From contig NZ_JAUFQP010000013.1 in the NCBI RefSeq assembly GCF_030409805.1, forward strand, positions 874,501 to 938,500: a stretch of 64,000 nucleotides of DNA. The letters are read 5' to 3'. A program made the translations under genes and the position numbers. The number at the start of each line of letters is the position of its first letter. Within the stretch, counting starts at the first letter, position 1. The DNA comes from Algibacter miyuki (GTDB lineage Bacteria; Bacteroidota; Bacteroidia; Flavobacteriales; Flavobacteriaceae). Positions 16,709 to 25,839 of this stretch are shown here, piece after piece. The notes beneath the pieces were generated by a model that was not told where the DNA came from, did not search any database, and worked only from the letters and a program-made list of their open reading frames with translations.

Positions 16709-19700
16709 TCAGTCTAGTAAAGGCGTGTTTAATGTTGTTATTGTTGTTGTGGTATAACCCGATTTTATAGCGGTAAGTTGCAATCTGTATAAATCATGGT
16801 TCTCAGGTATTTTTAACTGTAAACTTGGTCCAAATCCCTTTTCTTTTATCGCTAAGTAGTTACCAAATTCATCACATTTAATTAAAGCCCATTCAAATTC
16901 TAAGTTTTCGCTATCAGACCCATAAATCCAACTGTCACTGTAAATCATGGCGTAATAAGTATGTGTATTATTTTCGTAAATTAATTTAGACGGTTTTAAT
17001 ATTTTAATCTTAGGTAATTCAACAGAAACTGGTTTAGAGTTAATGGCACTTATAGCTTCAAGGTATGATTTTTTTTGTCTCCCTTTTCTGTCTATTAATC
17101 CATCAAAAACAAGCTTGTTACTTTCGTGCTTATCTTGCCAACCTGTTATAAAAAAAGAAAATTGGTGTTTTAAAATATTATTAGGTTTTAAATTAGCAGC
17201 ATCTATGTCACTTAAAATAAAATGTGTTTTGTTTTCGGATAAATAGTGTACAACGTTTTCTAAGTTTTCATCATTTTTTACAACTAAGCCTATGCCATCA
17301 ATGGCAGCCGAACTGTTTAAAATGTTTTTTATATGATAAATAGATTGTTGATTTATTTCAATATTAGTTATTAATGGACGTTTGTTATCCTCTTTTTTTA
17401 TAGCATTACTAAGCTCTTTCAACCATAAAATATAGGCTCTATTTTGATATAAAAGTTCGGGCTTGTGGTAAAAGTTTTTCTGTTGGTGTTGTACATCATT
17501 TTCTATGTGCCAAGAAATAATGTGATCATTGTTTTTTAAAGCCTTTACGGTTTTTATTATTTCCGATTTTAATGCTTCTGTTTTTAAGGTGTCCGTCATA
17601 AAATCAAGGTTCTCGGGCACCCAAAAGCTATAAGCTATATTTAGATTGTAGAGTTTGCTTACTTCAAAAACATTATGATCATAAACGGAATTTCCTTGGT
17701 ACTTAAGCGTATTTAGCTTTAAGTTTTTGATGTTTTCAAAATCTGCAATTAGTTTTCTTCTATTTAGAATGTGATAATCTTTTTCCCAATTATGACCAAT
17801 TTTGAAGTTGATGCCTTTAATGTTTTGCATTGCTATTTGAGCCTTTTCTGGGGGCAGAGAGTTGCTTTTAATATCTTGTAAAGGTCTGTTTATATAGCTT
17901 GGAACTTTTTTTTGTTCAAATAAATTAAGAGTGGTTTGTTTTGAGGCAATGGTCCAATCTAGGTAAGTATTTGGAATTTCTCCAGTAGGCCAATTGTTAT
18001 CTACTTTACTGTTAAAATGAATAATAGATTTAATCTCAGGAAAATTATTTTCTATAGCAATGAAGGCGTTGTCTTGCCAATTGGAAACGTTTTTTTGTAG
18101 GTTACTGGTTAAAGCACCGAATTCGGATATAACAACAGGTGTTCCCGGAAGGTTTTTAAACGCGTCGTGGAATGGTTTATATAAAGCTTCAAACTCCTGT
18201 GATTTTCCATCTTGATTTAAGTCGCCGTAGTTTAGTATGTTTACGCCAATCCAATCAACATAAGCTTCGCCTGGATAAAAAGAGGCAACATGCTCCGGTT
18301 TCCACGGGTTCCAAATCCATACCACATTATCCGCGCCTTGTTTTTTGAAAATTTCATAAGTATGTATCCAAGCGTTTTTAAACTTTTCTGATGCTTTATC
18401 TCCGGTAACATACCACGGATAAAATGGGTTGTCAAACTCATGAGCAAATCTCAAAAAAACGGGATGTTTATAGGTTTTAAGGGTGTTTGCAAAATCGGCA
18501 ATATAGTTATCAAAATAGCCTGTTTCTATAAGGTTGTATACATGATGATTTTCCGAGTTAAAATCACCTTCAAAAGTGTTTATCCAAGGTTCCCATGTGA
18601 TTACAGGTATTGAATTTTGTTTGTAAATAGAATCTATTAAGGTTTTTGGAAAGTTTGATTCTATATTTTTGTGCCATGGCAAGTACAATGAAATTAGATC
18701 AAATTTATGATTTCCAAATTTTGTATTTGTTTTTACTGTATTTAAATCGGTGAGTCCGTTATCTATTTTAGGTGCAAAAACACCAATATAATTTATGGTG
18801 TTTCTAGATTTTATTTCCGAAGTAACACCTCCCCATTTTACATATTCTCCATAGTACTGTATTCCGCCGCATATAATAACAGAGCTTAATACTAAAGGTA
18901 AAACAGTTTTTCTGAAAATAATAAAAAGACTATTTCTAAAGGGGTTTGAATATGGTTTTTCATTTAAATTCAGTTTTACTTCACGAGGTTTCTGGTAGGC
19001 AAATACTAAGGTGTATAGCATAATTAAAACATTGAACAATGCAAAACCTGACATGAATAATGAAAAGGGCGTAAAATCTAAATTTAACCCGTAAATAATA
19101 GCTGCTATAGAAATTACGGCTATAACAAGGTTAGGAATTAATATTTTAAAATTAGTTAATTCTTTGTCGTCTTTTGGAGTTGGCAAATACGGAACATTTT
19201 TTCTAATAACCGTATAAACGAAACCTAGTAGGAATACCCACCAAGTACAAATTAATAATAGTCCACCTAATATATGTATACCTCGTTCACTCTTATTTAG
19301 AACCCAACGCTGTACAAAAATACGTATACAAAATATGGATACAAGTACAGGGAGATATATTAGCCCGAAATTTATAACATTACCTTTCCATGGTAAAGAA
19401 GCGTTAAATAAAGATATTATTGGGATCAAGAAACCTAACAAAAAGAAGATACCCGATAAATAGTGCATGGGTAAAAGACCGTAGTGAAACTTTTGTTTCC
19501 AAGTGAACTTTTTAAATAGTTTAGGATATACAGACACCAGTAACTCTAATGTGCCCCGAGACCATTTTAATTGTTGTTTATAATAAGCGGTTAGTGATGC
19601 CGGAGTTAAGCCTTCTGTAAAGGCTTTTGGCACGTAAACCGATTTCCAACCTTTAGCATGAAGTTGCATGGCAGTGTGCATATCTTCGGATAATCCTGGT

Positions 19701-20461
19701 GCATGGCCGCCGATGGAGTCTAAGGCTTTTCGTCTAAAAACGCAATTTGCTCCAATCGCATTAACTGTGCCGTAAGAATTCATAGACATCATCATAGGGC
19801 CATAAAAATGAAAAGTTTGTTGCGAGGCTCCCTCAGCAACATCTGATTCTTTTACATTATAATAAACTTGCGCAGTTTGAACAAACCCGATATTTTTATT
19901 TTCAAAATATGGTAATACTTCGTCTAAAAAATCAGGTTTTGGTACGTGGTCTGGATCTAGTATTAGGCATATTTCGCCTGTTGCTTGTAATAAAGCATTA
20001 TTGATGTTTCCTGCTTTAGCATTGATTCTATTGTTTCTGGTAACATGAATAATACCGTGCTTTTGGCAGAAGTTTTTTAAAAAAGGATCGTTAGCTTCAT
20101 CACATAAATAGGTGTTATGTGGGTAGCGTATGTTTTTAATCGCCAAAAGGGTTTGGGTAGTCATGGCGTAGGGTTCGCCAGGGAAGTAGGTGGTGAGTAC
20201 ATCTACTGTAAATGAACTTTTTAAAACAGGTTTTTTGGGAATACTAATGGCCCAATAGTGTATCCATATGTATAGAATTCTTAAACTATCAAAAACAATT
20301 ACAGCGGTTAATATCCAAAATAGAAAAGGTGTTTCAATTAAATCAGGCTTAAGAAACCAATAGAAAAAATTACAGAAACTTAAAGTGCCTATTACAATTA
20401 ATAGGCGTAGTGTAATTTTTTCCTTTTTAGTGGGTTTTTTTATATCGTTAGAATCATTCAT
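16709..20461 (-). CDS. Cellulose-synthase-like GT2 fused to GH26 and a degenerate glycosidase barrel
   Basis: 1250-aa multidomain membrane protein. Residues 1-70 hold two membrane helices; about 75-330 are a processive GT2 domain with LILDPDHVPKPDF, GANCVFRRKAL, GLSEDMHTAM and QQLKWSRG (QxxKW in place of QxxRW). Six or so membrane helices follow to about 550. Residues about 560-860 form a GH26 barrel with the acid/base in FLRFAHEFDNPFYPWY and the nucleophile in PVVISEFGA. Residues about 890-1140 look like a second clan-A barrel in which the catalytic glutamates are replaced (WHIENDV, FILSDID), and the rest is an Ig-like strand domain. Its start overlaps the stop of the upstream glycosidase (ATGA). 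Inferred role: makes and trims a beta-linked surface or secreted polysaccharide. Confidence 0.82.
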   Translation of the reverse strand: MNDSNDIKKPTKKEKITLRLLIVIGTLSFCNFFYWFLKPDLIETPFLFWILTAVIVFDSLRILYIWIHYWAISIPKKPVLKSSFTVDVLTTYFPGEPYAMTTQTLLAIKNIRYPHNTYLCDEANDPFLKNFCQKHGIIHVTRNNRINAKAGNINNALLQATGEICLILDPDHVPKPDFLDEVLPYFENKNIGFVQTAQVYYNVKESDVAEGASQQTFHFYGPMMMSMNSYGTVNAIGANCVFRRKALDSIGGHAPGLSEDMHTAMQLHAKGWKSVYVPKAFTEGLTPASLTAYYKQQLKWSRGTLELLVSVYPKLFKKFTWKQKFHYGLLPMHYLSGIFFLLGFLIPIISLFNASLPWKGNVINFGLIYLPVLVSIFCIRIFVQRWVLNKSERGIHILGGLLLICTWWVFLLGFVYTVIRKNVPYLPTPKDDKELTNFKILIPNLVIAVISIAAIIYGLNLDFTPFSLFMSGFALFNVLIMLYTLVFAYQKPREVKLNLNEKPYSNPFRNSLFIIFRKTVLPLVLSSVIICGGIQYYGEYVKWGGVTSEIKSRNTINYIGVFAPKIDNGLTDLNTVKTNTKFGNHKFDLISLYLPWHKNIESNFPKTLIDSIYKQNSIPVITWEPWINTFEGDFNSENHHVYNLIETGYFDNYIADFANTLKTYKHPVFLRFAHEFDNPFYPWYVTGDKASEKFKNAWIHTYEIFKKQGADNVVWIWNPWKPEHVASFYPGEAYVDWIGVNILNYGDLNQDGKSQEFEALYKPFHDAFKNLPGTPVVISEFGALTSNLQKNVSNWQDNAFIAIENNFPEIKSIIHFNSKVDNNWPTGEIPNTYLDWTIASKQTTLNLFEQKKVPSYINRPLQDIKSNSLPPEKAQIAMQNIKGINFKIGHNWEKDYHILNRRKLIADFENIKNLKLNTLKYQGNSVYDHNVFEVSKLYNLNIAYSFWVPENLDFMTDTLKTEALKSEIIKTVKALKNNDHIISWHIENDVQHQQKNFYHKPELLYQNRAYILWLKELSNAIKKEDNKRPLITNIEINQQSIYHIKNILNSSAAIDGIGLVVKNDENLENVVHYLSENKTHFILSDIDAANLKPNNILKHQFSFFITGWQDKHESNKLVFDGLIDRKGRQKKSYLEAISAINSKPVSVELPKIKILKPSKLIYENNTHTYYAMIYSDSWIYGSDSENLEFEWALIKCDEFGNYLAIKEKGFGPSLQLKIPENHDLYRLQLTAIKSGYTTTTITTLNTPLLD

Positions 20462-21783
20462 TTCTTTAGAGCGTAGAAGGGGATGTTAGATGTAGAGAAA
20501 TTACCTTTATCGTCGTAGATATATACAAAAACTCTGTATGCGCCTTCTTTATGGGGTAGGCTAAAAGCCAAAGTTTTTTTGTTTAAAACGGCGTCTGTTT
20601 CAAGAATTTTTTTTGGTTTATCTTCCTTTTCTGTTTGGTTATAATCCCAACCTTCGGCATAAACTTCCCATTTGTATAAAAAGGTTGAGTCTTTGGGGCT
20701 TTGTGTTTCAAGTAAAACTTCTATGTTTTTTTGTGTGTTTGTAGAGAAAACCAGCTTATCATTAGCTCCCTTGCCATCAATTAGCAGGTATTTAATTTGT
20801 GGAGGTAATTCTTGTTTAGAAGTTGTATTCCCCCAATAGGATTTAATGGCATAAAAAACTTCTGATTTTCGGCCATGTTCATCAAAAATACTAAACCATG
20901 TATGAGTGTGTTCTTGTTTTTGGCCCCAATAAAACACCAAGTCTCCTAGTGAGTTTTCATTGTTTTCTACAAAATTATTATAAGTATTGGTGTATTGTTC
21001 TGCTTTTTTAGTACTGGTTTGTTCAATAGGAACTTGCCACGGCGTCATTTTTTCTTCCCAAGGGCCATTAATACCATATTCAGCTATAAAAAAAGGAAGT
21101 GTTGTTGAAATATATGACACTTTTTTGATAAGGGGATTTATTCGTTTTAAATTTCCAAAGGCATTAAAACCGAGTAAATCTATTTTTGAAGAATGTAAAT
21201 GAATACCCAAAGTTTGACTTAAAGACGGTATAAGTGTTGTGCTAACTAGATGGTTTGGGTCTTCCTGATGAATAATGTCTATTAAGTTATTAAAGGTGTT
21301 TATAAAACTGTTTTTATTAATGGTAAGCGGATAATCAAGTTCATTGCCCAAGTTCCAAAGCAGAAGTGCGGGATGATTTTTGTATTTTCTAACAAACTTC
21401 TTTACATCATTTTTTAACTGGATAGTGTTTTCTTCCGAAGCATAAAAGTTGTAATTATTGGAGTTTTTAGGAATAGGAATCTCTACAATTACCGCTAACT
21501 TATTGTGGTGAGCATCATCTAAAACAGATTTAATATTTATGGTATCATAAACTCTAATCGTGTTTCCACCAATAGCCGCTAGCGATTTTAGTTGCGTTTT
21601 ACCAGTAGCTCCTCGCATTTTGAAATGTTTGCCATTTCTAAAAAGTTTAAAGTTTGTAGAGTCCTTTTTTAGATATACCGTATGGTTTTCACTAGCGACT
21701 AATACTTTGTCTTTATGTAAGTACATGTATAAAATTAGAGCACAAATGCATGCGCCCATAATTAGTACAATTATTTTTTTCAT
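20458..21783 (-). CDS. Membrane-anchored clan-A glycoside hydrolase
   Basis: 441-aa protein starting MKKIIVLIMGACICALILYM, an N-terminal membrane anchor or signal. A GH2/GH5-type TIM barrel spans about residues 40-330: NTIRVYDTIN, the acid/base Glu in LLWNLGNELDYPL and the nucleophile in PFFIAEYGINGPW. A C-terminal Ig-like domain (about 335-441) resembles the end of the downstream fusion protein. The ATG at 21783 is preferred because a -7 promoter box at 21814-21821 overlaps the alternative start at 21816. The 4-base overlap with the synthase gene shows they are expressed together; the enzyme probably edits the polymer made by that synthase. Confidence 0.82.
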   Translation of the reverse strand: MKKIIVLIMGACICALILYMYLHKDKVLVASENHTVYLKKDSTNFKLFRNGKHFKMRGATGKTQLKSLAAIGGNTIRVYDTINIKSVLDDAHHNKLAVIVEIPIPKNSNNYNFYASEENTIQLKNDVKKFVRKYKNHPALLLWNLGNELDYPLTINKNSFINTFNNLIDIIHQEDPNHLVSTTLIPSLSQTLGIHLHSSKIDLLGFNAFGNLKRINPLIKKVSYISTTLPFFIAEYGINGPWEEKMTPWQVPIEQTSTKKAEQYTNTYNNFVENNENSLGDLVFYWGQKQEHTHTWFSIFDEHGRKSEVFYAIKSYWGNTTSKQELPPQIKYLLIDGKGANDKLVFSTNTQKNIEVLLETQSPKDSTFLYKWEVYAEGWDYNQTEKEDKPKKILETDAVLNKKTLAFSLPHKEGAYRVFVYIYDDKGNFSTSNIPFYALKK

Positions 21784-21813
21784 TTTAAGAGAGAGACGAA
21801 AATTAATAAAAAT

Positions 21814-21821
21814 CAAATGTA
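21814..21821 (-). promoter_or_regulatory. Promoter -7 box TACATTTG for the glycosidase-synthase pair
   Basis: Complement of CAAATGTA, 31 bases before the ATG at 21783; decides that start. Confidence 0.55.
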
Positions 21822-21887
21822 AGCATTAGGTTGGCTTACAGATGATTATATTGATTAACTGAGGGAAGAATCGGTTAAAGTGTTGTT

Positions 21888-22211
21888 TTACTTAAACATA
21901 TCCATACCAGGAATGTTTGGCATACCATCTTTAGCAGCTGCTGCAAGTTCGGCTTCGTTAATTTTGGTGGCTTTGTCTATGGCTTTATTCAGCGTTAAAA
22001 TAAGATAATCTTCAAGTTGTTCTTTATCTTCAAGTAAACTATCATCAATGTCAATAGATTTTATAGCTCTATTGGCTGTTAAGGTAATTTTTAGCTTGTT
22101 ATCGTTGCTGGCTTCATCAATTAGAACAGAATTTAAACGCTCTTTAGTTGCATCGACTTTTATTTTGGCTTCTTTGATTTTAGACATCATGCCCATCATA
22201 TCTCCAAACAT
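21888..22211 (-). CDS. YbaB/EbfC nucleoid-associated protein
   Basis: Small dimeric DNA-binding protein, 107 aa. Pattern [20 protein letters not shown], a central basic strand ([20 protein letters not shown]) and a C-terminal helix ending [12 protein letters not shown] match the YbaB family. In many bacteria ybaB follows dnaX and recR, but neither is here. A -7 box (22241-22248) lies 30 bases upstream. Confidence 0.9.
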   Translation of the reverse strand: MFGDMMGMMSKIKEAKIKVDATKERLNSVLIDEASNDNKLKITLTANRAIKSIDIDDSLLEDKEQLEDYLILTLNKAIDKATKINEAELAAAAKDGMPNIPGMDMFK

Positions 22212-22240
22212 ATTACTTTATTTTTAAGGGTTGGTTGGTG

Positions 22241-22248
22241 CAAATTTA
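22241..22248 (-). promoter_or_regulatory. ybaB promoter -7 box TAAATTTG
   Basis: Complement of CAAATTTA, 30 bases before the ybaB ATG. Confidence 0.5.
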
Positions 22249-22287
22249 TTAAATAGTATCAGAATTATCTGTATTTTACGAGGAAAA

Positions 22288-24423
22288 ATGAAATTAGCCA
22301 CCATTATTTTATGCTTAAGTTTTACATTTGCCACTTCCTGTAAAAACGAAAAAATGAGTCTATCTATAAATGAAGTGGCAATACCTTCAGCAAAAAAAAT
22401 ACCAAAAGAATTAAAAAACCATAACGATGTTAGAGTTGATAATTATTATTGGCTGAACGATCGTGAAAATCCGGAAGTTATTGATTATTTAAATGCCGAG
22501 AATGCATATACTAAAGCTATAATGCAACATACCGAGGAGTTTCAGAAGGACTTATTTGAAGAGATGAAGGGGAGAATTAAGGAAGACGATTCTACCGTGC
22601 CATACAAGTTAAATGGTTATTGGTACATTACACGTTATGAAACCGGGAAAGATTACCCTATTTATTTTCGTAAAAAAGGCACTTTAGATGCGCCAGAAGA
22701 AATTTTATTCGACTGTAATGAAATGGCTAAAGAACATTCTTACTTCAGTTTAGGAAGTATTTCTATTAGTCCAGACAATAAAATGGCAGCTTTTTCTACC
22801 GATGTGGTAAGTAGAAGACAATATACTGTTCAAATTAAAAACTTAGAAACCGGCGAAATTTATGCCGATAAAATTCTAAATACCACCGGAAGCGCCACTT
22901 GGGCAAACGATAATAAAACGTTGTTTTACACCATAAAAGATGAAGTAACGTTGCGTTCTTCTAAAATATTTAAACACAAATTGCATAGTGAAACCGAGAG
23001 TGACACTGAAGTGTATCATGAAACGGATGAAACTTTTAATACGTTTGTTTATAAAACGAAATCGAAGAAATATATAATCATTGGATCGTCGAGTACGTTG
23101 TCTTCGGAATATTCCATTTTAAATGCAGATACACCAGATGGAGCGTTTAAAGTATTTCAGAAAAGAACAGCCGATTTAGAATATAGTATTGCGCATTATA
23201 ATGATGCCTTTTACATTATTTCTAATTGTGATGGCGCTACAAACTTCAAACTTCTAAAAACAAGCGAAACGGCTACGGAAAAAGAAAATTGGACTGATTT
23301 ATTGCCACATCGTACAGATGTATTGCTTGAAGATATCGAGATTTTTAAAGATTATTTAGTGGTTAATGAGCGTGAAAACGGACTTAATAATTTACGAATA
23401 ATAAGCTGGGATGGGAGCGAAGATTATTATTTACCTTTTAATTCTGAAACGTACACATCTTATATTGGTGGAAATCCCGATTTTGATAGCGATGTGCTAC
23501 GTTACGGATTTAATTCCTTAGCCAACCCAAGTGCAGTTATCGATTATAATTTTAAAGCTAAAACTAGCGAAATTAAAAAGGAGCAGCAGGTTTTTGGGGG
23601 TAAATTCAATAAAGAAAATTATGAAGAAAAACGCGTTTGGGCTACCGCTCGTGATGGCGTAAAAGTGCCTATATCGTTGGTTTATAAAAAAGGAATCAAG
23701 TTAGATGGTTCAAATCCTGTATTGCAATATGCCTACGGTTCGTATGGTTCTACCATCGATCCCTCTTTTTCAACCATCCGTTTAAGTCTACTCGATCGTG
23801 GTTTTGTTTATGCCATTTCTCATATTCGTGGTGGCGAGTATTTAGGTAGAAACTGGTACGAAACAGGTAAACTATTAACTAAAAAGAACACTTTTACCGA
23901 TTTTGTAGATTGCTCAAAGTATTTAATTGAAGAAAACTACACCTCTAATAAGCATTTGTACGCTTACGGTGGTTCAGCAGGAGGTTTATTAATGGGGGCT
24001 ATTATTAATATGAACCCAGAATTGTACAACGGGGTTTTGGCTGCGGTACCTTTTGTAGATGTAGTAACCACAATGCTTGATGATACGATTCCGTTAACCA
24101 CAGGCGAGTACGACGAATGGGGAAATCCTAACGATGAAACTTATTATAAGTACATGAAATCATATTCTCCATATGATAATGTAGAAGCGAAAGCATACCC
24201 AAATATGTTAGTAACCACTGGTTTACACGATTCGCAAGTACAATATTGGGAGCCTGCAAAGTGGATAGCAAAGCTTCGAGAACTAAAAACTGACACTAAT
24301 AAATTGCTGCTACAAACCGATATGGATTCCGGGCATGGCGGGGCTTCAGGACGTTTTGAAAGCCTTAAAGAAGTAGCGCTAGAATATGCTTTTTTATTAG
24401 ATTTAGAAGGAATTAATCGTTAA
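22288..24423 (+). CDS. Prolyl oligopeptidase / oligopeptidase B-type lipoprotein (S9A)
   Basis: Serine peptidase of family S9 that cleaves short peptides; 711 aa from the ATG at 22288. The N-terminus MKLATIILCLSFTFATSC is a lipoprotein signal with a lipobox ending in Cys, so the enzyme is probably anchored in the periplasm, unlike cytoplasmic E. coli PtrB. A seven-bladed propeller fills about residues 90-430. The hydrolase domain carries RGGEYLGRNWYETGKLLTKK, the nucleophile in YGGSAGGLLMGA, the acid in GLHDSQVQYWEPAKW and the His in MDSGHGGASGRF. These segments are closer to oligopeptidase B than to prolyl endopeptidase. Confidence 0.92.
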   Translation: MKLATIILCLSFTFATSCKNEKMSLSINEVAIPSAKKIPKELKNHNDVRVDNYYWLNDRENPEVIDYLNAENAYTKAIMQHTEEFQKDLFEEMKGRIKEDDSTVPYKLNGYWYITRYETGKDYPIYFRKKGTLDAPEEILFDCNEMAKEHSYFSLGSISISPDNKMAAFSTDVVSRRQYTVQIKNLETGEIYADKILNTTGSATWANDNKTLFYTIKDEVTLRSSKIFKHKLHSETESDTEVYHETDETFNTFVYKTKSKKYIIIGSSSTLSSEYSILNADTPDGAFKVFQKRTADLEYSIAHYNDAFYIISNCDGATNFKLLKTSETATEKENWTDLLPHRTDVLLEDIEIFKDYLVVNERENGLNNLRIISWDGSEDYYLPFNSETYTSYIGGNPDFDSDVLRYGFNSLANPSAVIDYNFKAKTSEIKKEQQVFGGKFNKENYEEKRVWATARDGVKVPISLVYKKGIKLDGSNPVLQYAYGSYGSTIDPSFSTIRLSLLDRGFVYAISHIRGGEYLGRNWYETGKLLTKKNTFTDFVDCSKYLIEENYTSNKHLYAYGGSAGGLLMGAIINMNPELYNGVLAAVPFVDVVTTMLDDTIPLTTGEYDEWGNPNDETYYKYMKSYSPYDNVEAKAYPNMLVTTGLHDSQVQYWEPAKWIAKLRELKTDTNKLLLQTDMDSGHGGASGRFESLKEVALEYAFLLDLEGINR

Positions 24424-24438
24424 TAAAAAAAAATGTCT

Positions 24439-24446
24439 TATTTTTG
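24439..24446 (+). promoter_or_regulatory. Promoter -7 box TATTTTTG before the cysteine-synthase-like gene
   Basis: Lies between the peptidase stop and the ATG at 24502 (56 bases downstream); no clear -33 TTG. Confidence 0.5.
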
Positions 24447-24501
24447 TCCAGTTTTAAGAAGCATTTATTTATTAAAATAGTGCAACTTGTAAAATGAATT
24501 T

Positions 24502-25542
24502 ATGAAACACAGAAATCAAGTATTTGATAATGTATTAGAGTTAGTTGGCAATACTCCCTTAGTAAAGCTTAACAGAATTACCTCTAAGTTCGAAGGGGAT
24601 TTTTACGCTAAAGTAGAATGTTTTAACCCAGGACAATCATCAAAAGATAGAATAGCGCTTTACATTATTGAAGAAGCCGAAAAAAAAGGCATTTTAAAAC
24701 CAGGCGATACTATTGTTGAAACAACCTCTGGAAACACTGGTTTTAGTATAGCAATGGTAAGTATCATTAAAGGATACGAATGCGTTTTGGCCGTAAGCTC
24801 AAAATCTTCTCCAGATAAAATTGATATGTTGCGTACTATGGGGGCAAAGGTATATGTTTGTCCAGCACATGTTAGTGCAGACGATCCTAGATCTTACTAT
24901 CAAGTAGCAAAACGTATTCACGAAGAATTAAAAGGTTCGGTTTATATTAATCAATATTTTAATCAACTTAATATTGATGCACATTACAACTCTACAGGAC
25001 CAGAAATTTGGAAGCAAACTGAAGGTGAAATCACGCATTTAGTAGCTTGTAGCGGTACTGGAGGAACTATTTCAGGAACAGCAAAGTATTTAAAAGAGCA
25101 AAACCCAAATGTAAAAGTTATTGGTGTAGATGCTTTTGGTTCGGTACTTAAAAAATATCATGAAACTAAAGAGTTTGACGAAAAAGAAATTTATCCATAC
25201 CGTATAGAAGGTTTAGGTAAAAATCTAATTCCAGGTGCAACAGATTTTGATATTATTGATGAGTTTGTAAAAGTATCAGATGAAGAAAGTGCACACACAG
25301 CCCGAGAAATCGCAAGAACGGAAGGTATGTTTGTGGGGTATACTTCAGGAGCAGCTATGCAAGCCATTAAACAATTAGACGAGCAAGGTGAGTTTAAAAA
25401 AGGAGATAAAGTAGTTATCATATTTCCAGATCACGGTTCACGTTACATGAGTAAAGTATATAGTGATAAGTGGATGGCAGATCAAGGCTTTTTCGATAGT
25501 AAAAACAAAGTCTCTGCAGATAGCATTCAATACATTAAATAA
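24502..25542 (+). CDS. PLP-dependent cysteine-synthase / CBS-like enzyme (candidate cysteate synthase)
   Basis: 346-aa fold-type II PLP enzyme. Seen: [12 protein letters not shown], the PLP Lys in [14 protein letters not shown], the substrate loop [12 protein letters not shown], and the phosphate loop [12 protein letters not shown]. It lacks the CBS-pair and haem domains of full cystathionine beta-synthase. The loop between [13 protein letters not shown] and the C-terminal part resembles CBS-core enzymes more than CysK. The next gene is an alpha-oxoamine synthase; in Flavobacterium johnsoniae and Chryseobacterium such enzymes condense cysteate with fatty acyl groups to start sulfonolipid synthesis. 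A role in making cysteate is therefore plausible, but general cysteine or cystathionine metabolism cannot be excluded. Confidence 0.8.
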   Translation: MKHRNQVFDNVLELVGNTPLVKLNRITSKFEGDFYAKVECFNPGQSSKDRIALYIIEEAEKKGILKPGDTIVETTSGNTGFSIAMVSIIKGYECVLAVSSKSSPDKIDMLRTMGAKVYVCPAHVSADDPRSYYQVAKRIHEELKGSVYINQYFNQLNIDAHYNSTGPEIWKQTEGEITHLVACSGTGGTISGTAKYLKEQNPNVKVIGVDAFGSVLKKYHETKEFDEKEIYPYRIEGLGKNLIPGATDFDIIDEFVKVSDEESAHTAREIARTEGMFVGYTSGAAMQAIKQLDEQGEFKKGDKVVIIFPDHGSRYMSKVYSDKWMADQGFFDSKNKVSADSIQYIK

Positions 25543-25560
25543 TTAAAAATATTTCAACAT

Positions 25561-25609
25561 AAAAAAAGTCCATATTTTACATCATTGTGAAATATGGGCT
25601 TTTTTTATA
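25561..25609 (+). terminator. Terminator after the cysteine-synthase-like gene
   Basis: Long stem AAAAAAAGTCCATATTT / AAATATGGGCTTTTTTT. It means the next gene uses its own promoter. Confidence 0.88.
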
Positions 25610-25703
25610 GAGCATTTTTACATTTTTATGATTTTTTTATAGGATTAATACTAAAAAAACTTAAATGCTTCATAAAAAATTATGTTCAATGCTCAGAAAT
25701 ATT

Positions 25704-25711
25704 TAATTTTG
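25704..25711 (+). promoter_or_regulatory. Promoter -7 box TAATTTTG before the oxoamine synthase
   Basis: Good consensus match with a leader of about 125 bases before the ATG at 25840. Confidence 0.5.
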
Positions 25712-25839
25712 CACCCACTAACTAAAGCTTGAGTTTTCTTTTTTTATTATAGGCACATTTTGATGCTTATAAGCTTAACGAATTCTTTTGAAATTAGTTG
25801 TAGTGATATTTGAAATTAATACAATACCATTTATAATAG

